From: Nipponacmea schrenckii
Lineage: Eukaryota > Mollusca > Gastropoda > Lottiidae
NCBI GenBank assembly: GCA_030562195.1
Contig: JAUJPP010000003.1
Span: forward strand, 48,986,602 to 49,050,601
Reading direction: 5' to 3'
DNA length: 64,000 nucleotides
Shown in pieces: positions 24,252 through 35,200 of the stretch. A program made the translations under genes and the position numbers. A model generated the notes under the pieces. The model did not search any database, had not been told where the DNA came from, and worked only from the letters and a program-made list of their open reading frames with translations. How positions within the stretch are numbered: the stretch's first letter is position 1; each line of letters begins with the position of its first letter.

Positions 24252-26600
24252 TGTGAACTGTGACCTCGGACTGATTATGTAGTTAAATTATTGTAAAATT
24301 AGTTCAGCTTTTAGTTGGAGATTATCAATGTGTACTAGTAAAGAAGCATCATTTAGAAAATTTTGTTTTATTTCTTATGAGTGTCAGCATGATGGGTTAT
24401 TGCTTGTTCGTTCATCTGGAAATCTTGTTAGTTATTATTTTCAACAGGGTTCCCATCCTATGTTGGTCAATAAACGGGGGAAGTAATCCCAAAACTAATG
24501 CTTGCAGTTGGGTTATAGCGTGGTATTTTACATCTGACACGAAATGGCTCTAGTTTTGACAGGTTGTATAGTCACTAGGTATAAATACATCTAGTTTTCT
24601 CATTGATGTCATCCGCGACTGTCCGTAGTCCGTCCACAATTGCTCGTAAAACAAAATTCTTTGCTGGTTTTAAATAAAGTTGCTGTAAGTGTTTATTATC
24701 CACCAAGGATGAAGCATTTGAAAATCAGTCTTTGCTCTTATTCTTGAAAAAGCTGTAAATACAACTGTACAACTTGTTAGTTTATTATCGCCCAAGAATA
24801 AACCCAATAAAAAACAAACAAAAATCGAAAAATATTTATCATGAGTTTTGCCATTGTTCTTGAAAATTTGTTTAAACACTTTAGTAGGGACAATTCTTAA
24901 CATTTTGGTGAAACCTGGTGTAAATGATAATCATTCAAAGATAAACCTTTTTCGGAAATAATACAAAAAAAACTTGATATAATGCCCTTGTTCTTGAAAA
25001 CGCTCTCAAATTTTGGCTCGAAAACATGTAAGAAAAAACAATTCTTACCAGTTTTGGACAAAACTTGGTTACATTATTCATTAATACCAAAAAAGTTCTT
25101 ATTCAAAAATCAAAGCAGCAAGTCGTATAATACATTGTCTGGCAACTATATCTATATTCATATTCTGAACTTTTAAAAATCTATTCACTTGATAAATTGG
25201 TGTTCCTAATTACAAAACAAAGTTTAACTATAATACGTCGTTTTAAAAAATGGTATAGCAGCGATACAAGTTACAGGTTGATAAAGACAGGTACAAATCT
25301 AAGAGTGATTGATTGGTATTCTTTATATTTACCGCTATAAATGCGAATTAACTGTTATTGGATATTGACTGTTTTATATGCAGTTTCATTCGACGGAAGG
25401 TCGACGTAGACTAGCTCGCCCTATAATCGGCCAAAAGTACATTTATGATACAAGTACTCTCATTTGGTATATCTAATGTTGTAATTTGTTGAAACGACAA
25501 TGGTTGTATAACCTTTCATTTGGATAGATTAACCAAAACATCTAAAACACATATATTTTTATATTATGATTTTTCAAAATTTGCCTTGATTACACCGACT
25601 TCTTATTTATGTATTATTTATACACCGTCACTAGCGATATGCCATTCAAAAACATACCTCAGTCAAATCTGCCAATTGACATTTTTGAGGTGCACTCCAA
25701 CCATATATGCAAGTATCCTTTACTCGAACGCTGTAAGTCAGTGCTTTTGGATTGGCTATTATTGTTCATTGTGAACAATTTGGTTAAACTGGATATTACA
25801 TTCACTTAATCAACAGTCTATTCAAGCATTCATAAACCTAATCATACTTTGGTAAATATGGTATAAAAATAGGTCAATGGGTTTTCTCATAAAACCCTTT
25901 GTAACAAGTTATATTGAATTATGCAACCCTTTAGATGGGTCCCCCATGATTGTCTACATATATATTGCAGTTTTATTACAGCTATCCCTTTTCGAAATCA
26001 TATCTTAAATAATGGAGCACAATTTCATAGCATACTACTCCCGATTACACAAGTGATAACAATTTACATTGTCGCCATCCGGCGATATCTAATGATGTAA
26101 ATTGTGGAAACGTTGTGTACAAAAAAGTCAGGAGTGATATACAATCAAATTGCGTTCGTTTACATCATGTGATATCTATATTTTGCTTAGGGATTCAGTC
26201 AGTAACGGTGTTGATAGATTTCCATATTCATTTAATGTTTGTGCATAGATATTTCTATATGATTCATTTCGCTACAAGTTTTCACCTATATATGACATCA
26301 GATTGCCCACTTGACTTTTAATTGAAGAATTTTATGTAAATACAACATTTTCAAGTCTGCAAAATGAGTGCCACAGGACAGCCGTGTCCTCTTTACAAAA
26401 TTTCAAAAAGTCATTGAGACTTGTTAAAACAAATTCAACATCCCCTCAATGCTTTGTCCCGCGTTCCAATCGTCTTTATAATTGGTGTCCACGCTCAGAA
26501 GTATATGTTTTCTTTTTTCACTTACTCCAATATTATGACCAGGTAAACAAACCAAGGAGTGGACTGATATACACGATAAGAAAAAGATTTTTCTCCTTCA
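24252..26600. other. Gene-free stretch between P4 and P5
   Basis: Contains a decayed pearl-like element at about 24620-25060. No exon was recognised; open frames here are short and low in complexity. Confidence 0.5.
24620..25060 (-). mobile_element. Decayed pearl-like repeat element
   Basis: GTCCGTCCACAATTGCTCG at about 24629 is the complement of the microsatellite/right-end junction of the element at 47359-49513. Downstream, GCTCTTATTCTTGAAAAAGC and GCCATTGTTCTTGAAAA match its cores in reverse. The 30-nt terminal palindrome is not preserved. Confidence 0.6.
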
Positions 26601-26608
26601 CATTAAGG

Positions 26609-26616
26609 TATAAAAG
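26609..26616 (+). promoter_or_regulatory. TATA box of P5
   Basis: GGTATAAAAGG 66 bp before the ATG at 26675, with a CCATC initiator-like motif 22-24 bp downstream. Confidence 0.7.
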
Positions 26617-26674
26617 GATGAAAAATAACACCATCTCGATCACAATTCTCTGTCAATAGCTGTGATTGGTCATC

Positions 26675-27763
26675 ATGTTTACCAGTATTGTTACTTTGAT
26701 AACTTGTCTTGTGGCAGGCGCTGTTTTATCAGAGGATGCCACCGTCGAAACCGATGTTGCTGCTGCTGTAAGATTTGTAATCAATACTCTTGAAGATGAC
26801 CAGTTCGATGATGTCACGACAAGAGAAGCCGATAGACAAAAACGATCAGCTGTTCATGGAGGATCTGGTGGGGTGTTAGGTCGATTTGGGGTAGGGCAGC
26901 GTCAAAACCCTTATGACAGTGGTGCTTATCCTTCAGGATGTGGATCTACACCATCTGCTGGGGTTGTTTTCATGAGATGTTTCACTCCAGGTCCTGGGTC
27001 TTTTCAGGGACCAGCTTATGAAAGAAATTACTACCGAACTGGTAACTATGGTGACTGTTTGAACTATTTCAATTCTCTTCCATTACAAAATGTTGCTCCT
27101 ATTGGTGACGGATATACTGGCATTCTAAATGGACCTAATAATCGAGCATACCAAGTTGACGCTTGCCAAAGGTGTTTTGGTGGAAATTCTGGAATTTCTG
27201 TACGTGGTACTGGTCGACCTTACAACCATCTCAAGAGAAACTTTATCTTCAGAGTCAACCTAGGAATTCAAAGGGCATTCGATGGTTATAACGGATACGG
27301 ACGGGAATATACTGGTCTCTATGGTTATAATGGGGCACCTGCTTCCAATTATGGAAATCCCTGCATTGGAAGTGGATGTGGTGAGAGTTACAACGCAATC
27401 GGAAATGGAAGAGAGTTCAATAATCCGTGTTTTGGAGATGCATGTGGTGGATACTCTGGTGGTATTGCCGATGGCCGAGGTGGCTTTGCTGGTCCCTGTG
27501 TTGGAAATAGTTGCGGTAGTTCAAACGGTGTGGTGTTTCCTGCCTTATCTGCAAATCTCAATCCTGGCCTTGGTCAACCCGGAGATGGCTGTGTTGGTGC
27601 GGGATGTGGTGTCATTAACCGAGGACTCGGTGGACGAATTAGCGGCCCTGGATGTACTGGAACCAGATGCCATGAATTAGGAAGAATTGTCGGATCTGCC
27701 GTTGGTAGTGCACAACGGGGTTTTGTAGATGATAATGGTTGCACTTCTCCCGGTGTGTGTTAA
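26675..27763 (+). CDS. P5: long secreted propeptide/cysteine-domain protein with six Cys-pair tail motifs
   Basis: Intronless, 362 codons from the ATG at 26675; the open frame extends 9 bases upstream without another ATG. Signal peptide MFTSIVTLITCLVAGAVLS, proregion with LEDDQFDDVTT (39-49), site RQKR at 54-57. The domain has five cysteines (GCGSTP, RCFTPG, DCLNYF, DAC, RCFGG); the sixth is Gly (VRGTGRPYN). The tail starts GIQRAFDGYNGYGREY and carries CIGSGC, CFGDAC, CVGNSC, CVGAGC, CTGTRC and a final CTSPGVC, spaced by Gly-rich linkers. Total cysteines in the mature chain are 17, an odd number. Its neighbour P6 shares the second half of the domain and the DDNGC-x4/5-C ending. Confidence 0.92.
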   Translation: MFTSIVTLITCLVAGAVLSEDATVETDVAAAVRFVINTLEDDQFDDVTTREADRQKRSAVHGGSGGVLGRFGVGQRQNPYDSGAYPSGCGSTPSAGVVFMRCFTPGPGSFQGPAYERNYYRTGNYGDCLNYFNSLPLQNVAPIGDGYTGILNGPNNRAYQVDACQRCFGGNSGISVRGTGRPYNHLKRNFIFRVNLGIQRAFDGYNGYGREYTGLYGYNGAPASNYGNPCIGSGCGESYNAIGNGREFNNPCFGDACGGYSGGIADGRGGFAGPCVGNSCGSSNGVVFPALSANLNPGLGQPGDGCVGAGCGVINRGLGGRISGPGCTGTRCHELGRIVGSAVGSAQRGFVDDNGCTSPGVC

Positions 27764-28860
27764 GATACCTGTAGCCTATTTTGTAGATATGAAATTATAA
27801 ATTAATATTAGGAAGATAAAGAATCCTTGAGTATAATATTTCTGTGTTATTTTTTAAAAGCCCATAAATTCCTGTAACTTATGACCTTGAACAATGTATA
27901 TCTTTTTGTGATTAGCGGTAGCTTCGGTCATAAAAACTGGAACACTGTCTGATGTTCGGTTGTTTAATCAATCAACTTGTATACGTCGAAAGGGTACATT
28001 ATAATATTGCAAATGTAGGGGTATCTGGTCTAGAAATGTGTACTTAAACAGGAAATATATTCTGTTCTGTGACGAAAAAGTTGGGAATATAGAGATTTCA
28101 GCATACGTAATCACACAAATTACTTCAATAGATGTACCTCTTAGTTGAAACTTTGTAGGAACTACGTGAGCCAAAACACAGACAAACGTTTGATCGTTGA
28201 TATTCTATGGTTCTACAGTATAATACTTCCAAGAGTTAGTTGATCATACATTTACCAGTAATAATCTTGTATAATAATTCGACGGGTTTCTGTACAATTC
28301 AAAGAAATTTTATTATGTTATTCTGATTCATCATTTATTTCTCAATTGTAAAACTATATAGGTTGAATCTAAACATTATGTTTTAAAACACATAATTTCA
28401 AAGTAATCAAAGCCAATTAAACATTTTATGTTTTAGCTGAAATTCTTTCTAGCGCACTTGTATATTGTTTTGTACTAATTGTAGTATATTAATACCATTT
28501 CATGATTCTTATAACTAGAAGACATATGCCAGTTGACTTATAATCAGTGAAAAACCATACTCCATTCCCGAGAATAGGAGAGTTGGGCCTTTAATTAGTA
28601 CATATTATGCATATGAGAAAATTCAAATAATTGAAGAACAATGATCTTATCTTCTTGTTTACACCTGACATTTCACACTGAAGACCACTTACACCTTCTT
28701 TTCTACTTTCGTTTCATTATTAATTGGAAGTCGTACACCCTTAAACAAACTCTACTTTTATCTCAAGTTACCTAAAATAAGCCCAACAAATATACTTTGA
28801 TAACATCTTATATTCCAGGCAACTCGATAATTAAACATTTCCTTACAAAGTAACCTTTAA
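27764..28860. other. Gene-free stretch between P5 and P6
   Basis: P5 3' flank and P6 upstream region. No exon or repeat was recognised, and no clear AATAAA follows P5 closely. Confidence 0.45.
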
Positions 28861-28866
28861 CACACA

Positions 28867-28874
28867 TATAAAAG
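28867..28874 (+). promoter_or_regulatory. TATA box of P6
   Basis: TATAAAAG 68 bp before the P6 ATG; predicted start near 28897. Confidence 0.7.
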
Positions 28875-28934
28875 CTCAGAAGTGAACAATTTTTCCCACT
28901 ACTCGAGGCTTTTAGACGTTGGTGATCTGATATT

Positions 28935-29666
28935 ATGGAGTTTGGAAACCTTCTGTTGCTTTCCTGTCTATGCATTGGTGCGGTTTTCTGTCAGAAACCG
29001 CCTTCTAATGCAACATATCCTTCCATTGCTGAATTATTGGAATTGTTAGAAAAGGATGGTTTCGCTGAACTCACAACACGAGCCGTCTCCGACCCTGTTT
29101 TAAGAAAGCGAAGATCAGCACTTTTGGGACATCTAGGAGCTGACAGCTGTGGATCTCATCCGTCTCCTGGAGTGACATTCGTCAGATGTTTTACTGTTGG
29201 ACGAACGTATGTAGTCGGAACCACGTACGAACGAAACTATTGGAGATATGGTGATTACGGTGATTGCCTGAATTATTACAATTCTCTCCCTTTGACTAAC
29301 GTGGCACCTATTGGAGACGGCTATACCGGAACATGGATGACAGGAGACGGGCGAGTTTACCAAGTTGATGCATGTCAGAGATGTTTTGGTGGAAACTCAG
29401 GAATCTCCGTTCAATGCAACGATTCACCTTTCAACAATTATAAGAGAAACTTCATCTTCAGAGTGAATATGGGAATTCAAAGAGCTTATGATGGTTACCA
29501 TGGTTATGGACGAGAATATGCTAATCCGTGTGTTGGTATATCGTGTGAAACTGCAGTTGTTGTCCCCGCTGCGCCAAGAGTTGTCGACCCTTGTGTAGGA
29601 GCTCATTGTGCACCTGCGCCTGCCTTCGTTGATGATAATGGTTGTGTATCTGGTGGTGTTTGTTAA
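28935..29666 (+). CDS. P6: secreted propeptide/cysteine-domain protein
   Basis: Intronless, 243 codons. Signal peptide MEFGNLLLLSCLCIGAVFCQ, proregion with LEKDGFAELTT (38-48), site RKRR at 57-60. The domain carries all six cysteines (SCGSHP, RCFTVG, DCLNYY, DAC, RCFGG, VQCNDSPFN). The tail has the GIQRAYDGYHGYGREY block shared with P5, then CVGISC, CVGAHC and a final CVSGGVC. It looks like a tandem duplicate of P5 but keeps cysteine 6 and has half as many tail pairs. ATTAAA at 29681 and AATAAA at 29783 are candidate poly(A) signals. Confidence 0.92.
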   Translation: MEFGNLLLLSCLCIGAVFCQKPPSNATYPSIAELLELLEKDGFAELTTRAVSDPVLRKRRSALLGHLGADSCGSHPSPGVTFVRCFTVGRTYVVGTTYERNYWRYGDYGDCLNYYNSLPLTNVAPIGDGYTGTWMTGDGRVYQVDACQRCFGGNSGISVQCNDSPFNNYKRNFIFRVNMGIQRAYDGYHGYGREYANPCVGISCETAVVVPAAPRVVDPCVGAHCAPAPAFVDDNGCVSGGVC

Positions 29667-30452
29667 CTCAAACCGTTCTAATTAAAGAATACTGCTTTTC
29701 GTTATTTATGATTATTCTCATTAAAACGTTATTGATTTTTGTGTCGTATGTTCTTAAAACTGCAAAAGACAACAATCCCCCCAATAAATTGTTCCACGTA
29801 ACTTCTTTAGTCCCAATGTGGACTCTATATGAAGGTAACTTCTGGCCTGTTAGAATTGGCTTTCAGAAGAAGTGATAGTAAAACATGTGATAATAATTTT
29901 GTATTTACAGCACTAGTATATGCAACATAGACATTATATATGATAATCTTACAGTCGTCGAAAGACAGCTTTCTGTAATATTTGTGGCTTCATAAGTAGA
30001 AGAATCATTTCCATACAGCCATCTATATAAAAGCAGCTATGCCCCCCAATGTTATTTACATTATCTATCTCTTGCTATTTTGAAATGATAATTATGAGTA
30101 TAGTTATGCTGGATGATTATCTCATAAAGACAACCTTTACTATTGTTCGTAGCGGATTAGCAGAAATGAAATGAAATGAATGGAGTTTTACGTCCTACTC
30201 TTCTGCACCTTATGGGAGCGGATTAGCAGAACTCTCAGCAGTAGACTAAATTGCGACTGTTCAAGAAACAACATAGTTCGTTCCATTAGAAATACATATT
30301 CATTTTAGTATGAATGATGTATTTTAGTACTCTGTAACGTTTATTTCTTCTTCTCGATGCGGAATTGGGCATTAACATTTACATACCCTTTTTGTGTTGA
30401 AATACCAATAAAGGGAGGGAACTACTTAAATGAATTGAAATTCCTATTTCAG
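29667..30452. other. Gene-free stretch before the second Ly6 exons
   Basis: Holds P6 3' flank and a 52-bp repeat insertion at 30165-30216. An ATG at 29708 opens a hydrophobic frame that could leave by a phase-1 donor (GTAACT) near 29834, a weaker alternative first exon for the second Ly6 gene. Confidence 0.4.
30165..30216. mobile_element. 52-bp solo repeat end flanked by 14-bp direct repeats
   Basis: AGCGGATTAGCAGA occurs at 30151-30164 and again at 30217-30230. The 52 bases between begin AATGAAATGAAATGAATGG and include TTTTACGTCCTACTC, matching one end of the MITE-like element at 6295-6539. The duplicated flank is what a target-site duplication would look like. Confidence 0.7.
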
Positions 30453-30932
30453 TTGAGATAACACTAAAGAGGTTGGTGCCAGCTGACAAGTTACATTGTT
30501 ATAAATGTAATGATCAAATTAAAAGCTGTATAAAGATGAATAATATCACCTATTTACCCATACAACAATGTTCATTGGATGAACCATTTTGCTTGGTAAG
30601 TTACCATCTGAACTGACTTCAGTTCATTGTAAGATTTAAGAAGTGCTCATCTCTGTTCTCCATATGTTTTCCCCTTGATCCCCCTGTTACTTACGCCTTG
30701 TACATTTCAGGTAGAAAGAATGGACAGTAAAGGGAAGTTGCTGTCACTGAAAAGAGGTTGTGCCAAGAGTTGTATAGTTGGTTGTAATTCATCGTTTCAT
30801 CATTCGAAATGTAGATCGTGTTGTACAACAAGTTTTTGCAATATTGACAATTCTGCAAATGTTTATGCACCTTCGTTATTTTCTATATTGACTGTATCCT
30901 GTCTGTGCAGACTTTTAAGAAACCTTTCGTGA
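30453..30932 (+). CDS. Second Ly6/three-finger domain GPI-type protein (domain exons)
   Basis: Exons 30453-30595 and 30711-30932, joined in phase 0, encode EITLKRLVPADKLHCYKC and on to RGCAKSC, SCCTTSFCN. The cysteine plan (12 cysteines, closing CCTTSFCN) and both intron phases equal those of the first Ly6 gene, so the two are paralogues. A hydrophobic tail (SLFSILTVSCLCRLL) suggests a GPI signal. The start codon is not in these exons: the first exon enters with two bases of a split codon, so a phase-1 signal exon must lie upstream. The best candidate is 10015-10084, giving 144 codons in all. Surface location is inferred from family; partner unknown. Confidence 0.75.
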
Positions 30933-32277
30933 AAATATTGGGTTTCAGTCTTTATGTCCCAAAATATAGTGTATTATTTTGGCAAATATACGAAGACGGT
31001 CAATGGCATTTACATGGAAACTGATATAATATGCACTGAAAATTGTTTTATATTAGCACTTTCGTTTTATATCAACTAAGTATTATAATCTTCAGTCGAT
31101 GAAGATTTGCAAGAGATTGTAAATCGACAATTAGACTTACTGTTTTAACCATACGAGTTATGTTTTTTTGTACAGTTATATTTTTAGGGCGAGGACCTGA
31201 CGGCGTCAAAATATGTAAAATGGTACAAAAATTCGAAAGAGCTTTTTAGATTAGCCTTTGGTAACCTTCATATTTGTTTATATCAGACTATACATAGAAA
31301 CGTGGCACGGTCAGCAAAACCTTCAGAAGCGTCTCTATGGTTTTGTCTAGAGAACGATCAGATTTGTTGAAACATCTCAATGTAAAATCATAGTTGTTAA
31401 CTCTAACATTTTATAATATTATGTGAAATCCGGACAAAACGAGTTCTGACACAATGAACATCTAATTTCTACCTGGTATCTCGAATACTTTTATAAGACC
31501 ACAATGCATATTTCATTTAAATTTATTTAAGAATATTGATAAATATTTGACATGTTATATATCACAGATAATATAAATACAAACAACAAAAATATTATAG
31601 ATAATATAATACAAATTATGCCAAGATCAAGTTGATTGAGGGTTGCATCACATGTTTTGAATCGTACAATATTCTTCCTTTATCATACTGTGCAAGTATG
31701 TGTAAAAGAACAAATCCATTATGACACTAAAAATGGACAGTTAAGATAATAGTCATTTAAAGACCGTATAGACCTTATATATATTAATATCAAATTTAAA
31801 CATACTTCAAATAGAAATTCATACAAAAGCCGTTGAAATAAACCAAATACTATGGAACTTTTTCAGTTTCATAACTGAACCAAAATACATCTTTACATGT
31901 ATACATATAAATATTTATACTATATAATCTAAGGCAAAATGAATGCACTAATTAATTATATATAATGATATAAAAATATAAATGTATATTCAATACATCA
32001 TACTGGTGGGCACATGTCAGTCTAATACAACAAATTAATATCGTACAGAAAGACTCATAAATTACATAGTTACCTCATAGCCACTTCTATGCTTATTGAA
32101 ATCATGTAAAAGTTCAGAGTTGACTTGAAGTAGCCCGGCCCCATTTTCACAAAACTCCTTGAATACTATTCTGTATGAAAATATTTATCAAAGCCGAAGT
32201 AAAGTAAGTGTGGTGTTTGCCTTTTACAGCAGATTATGATCAAAGAAGTGACTTATCAAATGTAATGGTTTTAGAAT
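30933..32277. other. Gene-free stretch between Ly6 and paladin 3' ends
   Basis: Convergent 3' flanks of the second Ly6 gene (+) and paladin (-). No exon or strong repeat was recognised. Confidence 0.45.
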
Positions 32278-35200
32278 TTAGATAAATTCACCATAGAAAG
32301 GGAAGAGTGTGTGTCTGATCTTCCATCTTTCTCGTCGGGTTTTCAGTGTCACCACGTTTGGTTCAAAATCATAAAATCCAAGATTATCCAGTAACTCGTA
32401 AACACCGGCTCGAGCAGCGACCTATAATATATACATAATGATTAAATGAACTGACAAAAACCAAGAACCATCATCTTAACCAATATTACAGAAATTGTGG
32501 AAAAAACAAAAAAAGTTTATTTCCGGTCGTTTAGGGATAAACTTTGTATGAAAATTTATAAAAAAATTTACCTCTGTCATCCATTTACTGAATGGTCGTT
32601 TCCAGTTTGTACACTTCTCAGATCGTAGGTAACAATTATATAAGATAAGGAATATATATCTTTCTAACATATCTAAACTCGTTCGTTTTAATATTAATCT
32701 TTGTTGTTCACTAGTAGCATTCTTTATCTGAAAAAAATAATAATATTTATGTGTAGTTCCATACCTAGATATAAAATACTACAGACTGTACATACGTAAC
32801 TGACAGTGACGTGCAGTTTATAGCAATTTCTATTACATGAGCAGAAGTATATATTAATTGTTTGGAGACGCAAAGTGTTCGGAAGGATGTTTCTTATTCG
32901 ATGCATAAAACATGCTCAAGGATAGAACACAACAACCAATGCAGGAGCAATGTTTCTAAATACCTTGTTATAAGTAAAGAAAATAACTTCTCGAAGGTGG
33001 AAATGCATTGGACTCATTGTTTCAAAGATTCTGTCCAGAATTAAATCAACTTCTCTCTTGACTTGTTGACCAGCTGGCAGCATACGAACTAATTTCAATA
33101 CAATCTGAAAATATACAGTTTACCATTATCTCGATGGTTCACTGTCACTGTTTCTTTACAATTAAAAAATGCGAAAAAAAGAAGAAGAAACGAAATTACT
33201 TTATATATTATAAAATAAACCACTCCTTAATATAATTGCTCCAAATGAAAAATTTAAAGTTGATATTAAAGCGAAATCCGTTAGTAGTAATTAGGTCCGT
33301 AACTGCTGAAACCTTTGAATTAAAGTGAGTAACAAACTTACAATATAATCTCCCTTAGTGTATCCAGCGTTAGGACATGATACTCTTTCTTGTTCACCTG
33401 GTTGTGATCCGTATGGGAAAGCCTATAAAAAATTAAGATTAAATTTGTTTCAAAAGAATTACCGTTGTCTCAAAATGGCATCATAAGTACATTAAAACAG
33501 TCGCAGGTCATAAAGCAAAGTCAAAAAGAGAGATTCACAATATCCATCCATAACACATATGGGCAGCATCCGATAAACTCTTGACGAAATACTTTTAATT
33601 AAACTACATGTACTAACAAGGACATGCATGATTGGACATCGTACTCATCTATATAGCCACAACAAAAAGGAACTTACTCTCATATGATGGTACATAAGAC
33701 CAGCAATAGCTAAGGCGAATGTTGTTCGACTTTTACCAGTTCGACAACAAAATACAAAAGCCATGGTATTCTGGGTCCATAAATCAGGATCTTTAAAATG
33801 ACTGGTAATACAACCTTGAATATCATCAGCTTCCTGAAAAAAAGAAATAGAATATCAATTAAAAGCTGTGATTCATCAAGTGTTCTTCAGCTCAAGATAC
33901 TGGCATCAATATAGTCCATATTACGATCCAAATCCAATAAAACACTTCTTCAGTCACTTTCAGTTTCATGATTTGATAGACCTGCCGTACCTTTACTAAA
34001 GGAGAATGATCATATTCCATGGGTATTCTGTAGTATAACATATCTGGTGTTTCTTTCTGTTGTTGTTCACTAAGATCTTGTAATGTCATAACACTGGTGA
34101 ACTCTTTATTGATAGGTGGGTCAGTTATCTCTTCAAATACCTTCACGATCTTTTTACCTAAAATCTCTTCTTTTAATAGGGTTTCTTTATGCTGTAATCA
34201 AAACATATAGTCTTTATTTTTAAAATCATAACATGGTTGTTGGACAAAGTATATTTTAATATTTTAATATTTTGTAAGAATTTTTAAAAGAATCTACTGC
34301 GTCACGTATAGAATTGTTTTCCCAATTAGCAAATATAGAGTAAAAAGTGAACATCCCATTTGCAATCAATAACTACTTTTATATCAGCATTTATACTGTA
34401 CCAACATCAACCTAGTAATTCTATAGATTATAGAACAGATAAATATCACTTCGTAACGTCAAAATACAAAGTAACTCGGGTTCTGTCTTGTTATTCCACT
34501 GTTTGTGGTATAGTGTGTGATAATTAAGATATAACTTCTAGGGTTATGAAATAAGGTTGTCAATTCACCTCTAGTTCTCTTCTGGAAGCGCCAACCACAG
34601 GTATAGGTTCACCAAGTTGAGATGGATCATGAATGGAATAAGTTTGACCATCACTCTCTATAACCTGGTCATTACGGAGATTGATAATGACAACCTTCTT
34701 ATAGCCTTGTTTTCTCTGTAGAAGATGATTTACTACACAAGACAAACCCTGTTAATAAAAGGAATTACAGATGAAAATACACTACTTAGTACTGGTACTG
34801 AAAAAAGAGGCAATTTCAAATTTAAAGTAGCCTAGACAAGAGATACGATGGCATTGTGAAGAAGGCGATACATTGCTTGACCCTTCATTACAGGGAAAAC
34901 CTATTTACATATTTGATAAATTACTTACCTCTCTATTTGGCTGGGCCATTCCATATACTGGTAAACCAACCATTCGACGGAAATTTGAAACTTTTACTTC
35001 AAACTGTGAACTGAGAACATCTAGTCCAATGTACTCATCAGCTACCAAAAATCTACAGCCAGTAGTTACTAACTTAGCGGGGGTCTTCTTCTCCACAAAA
35101 TCCATAAAGCAACTAAGCTGTGTTAATACTGGATGACGTTGCATCCATTTGGTATATCGCACTGATAATTTCATAGGGAACTAAAATACAAAGGTTCCCT

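Noticed and set aside
26666..26674. Upstream extension of the P5 frame
   Set aside because: It would start at TTG; the ATG at 26675 directly opens the signal peptide.
29708..29834. Hydrophobic ORF as first exon of the second Ly6 gene
   Set aside because: It fits phase 1 but contains an AATAAA, follows P6 by about 40 bp, and lacks a convincing signal cleavage site; 10015-10084 is a better signal peptide. Not fully excluded.
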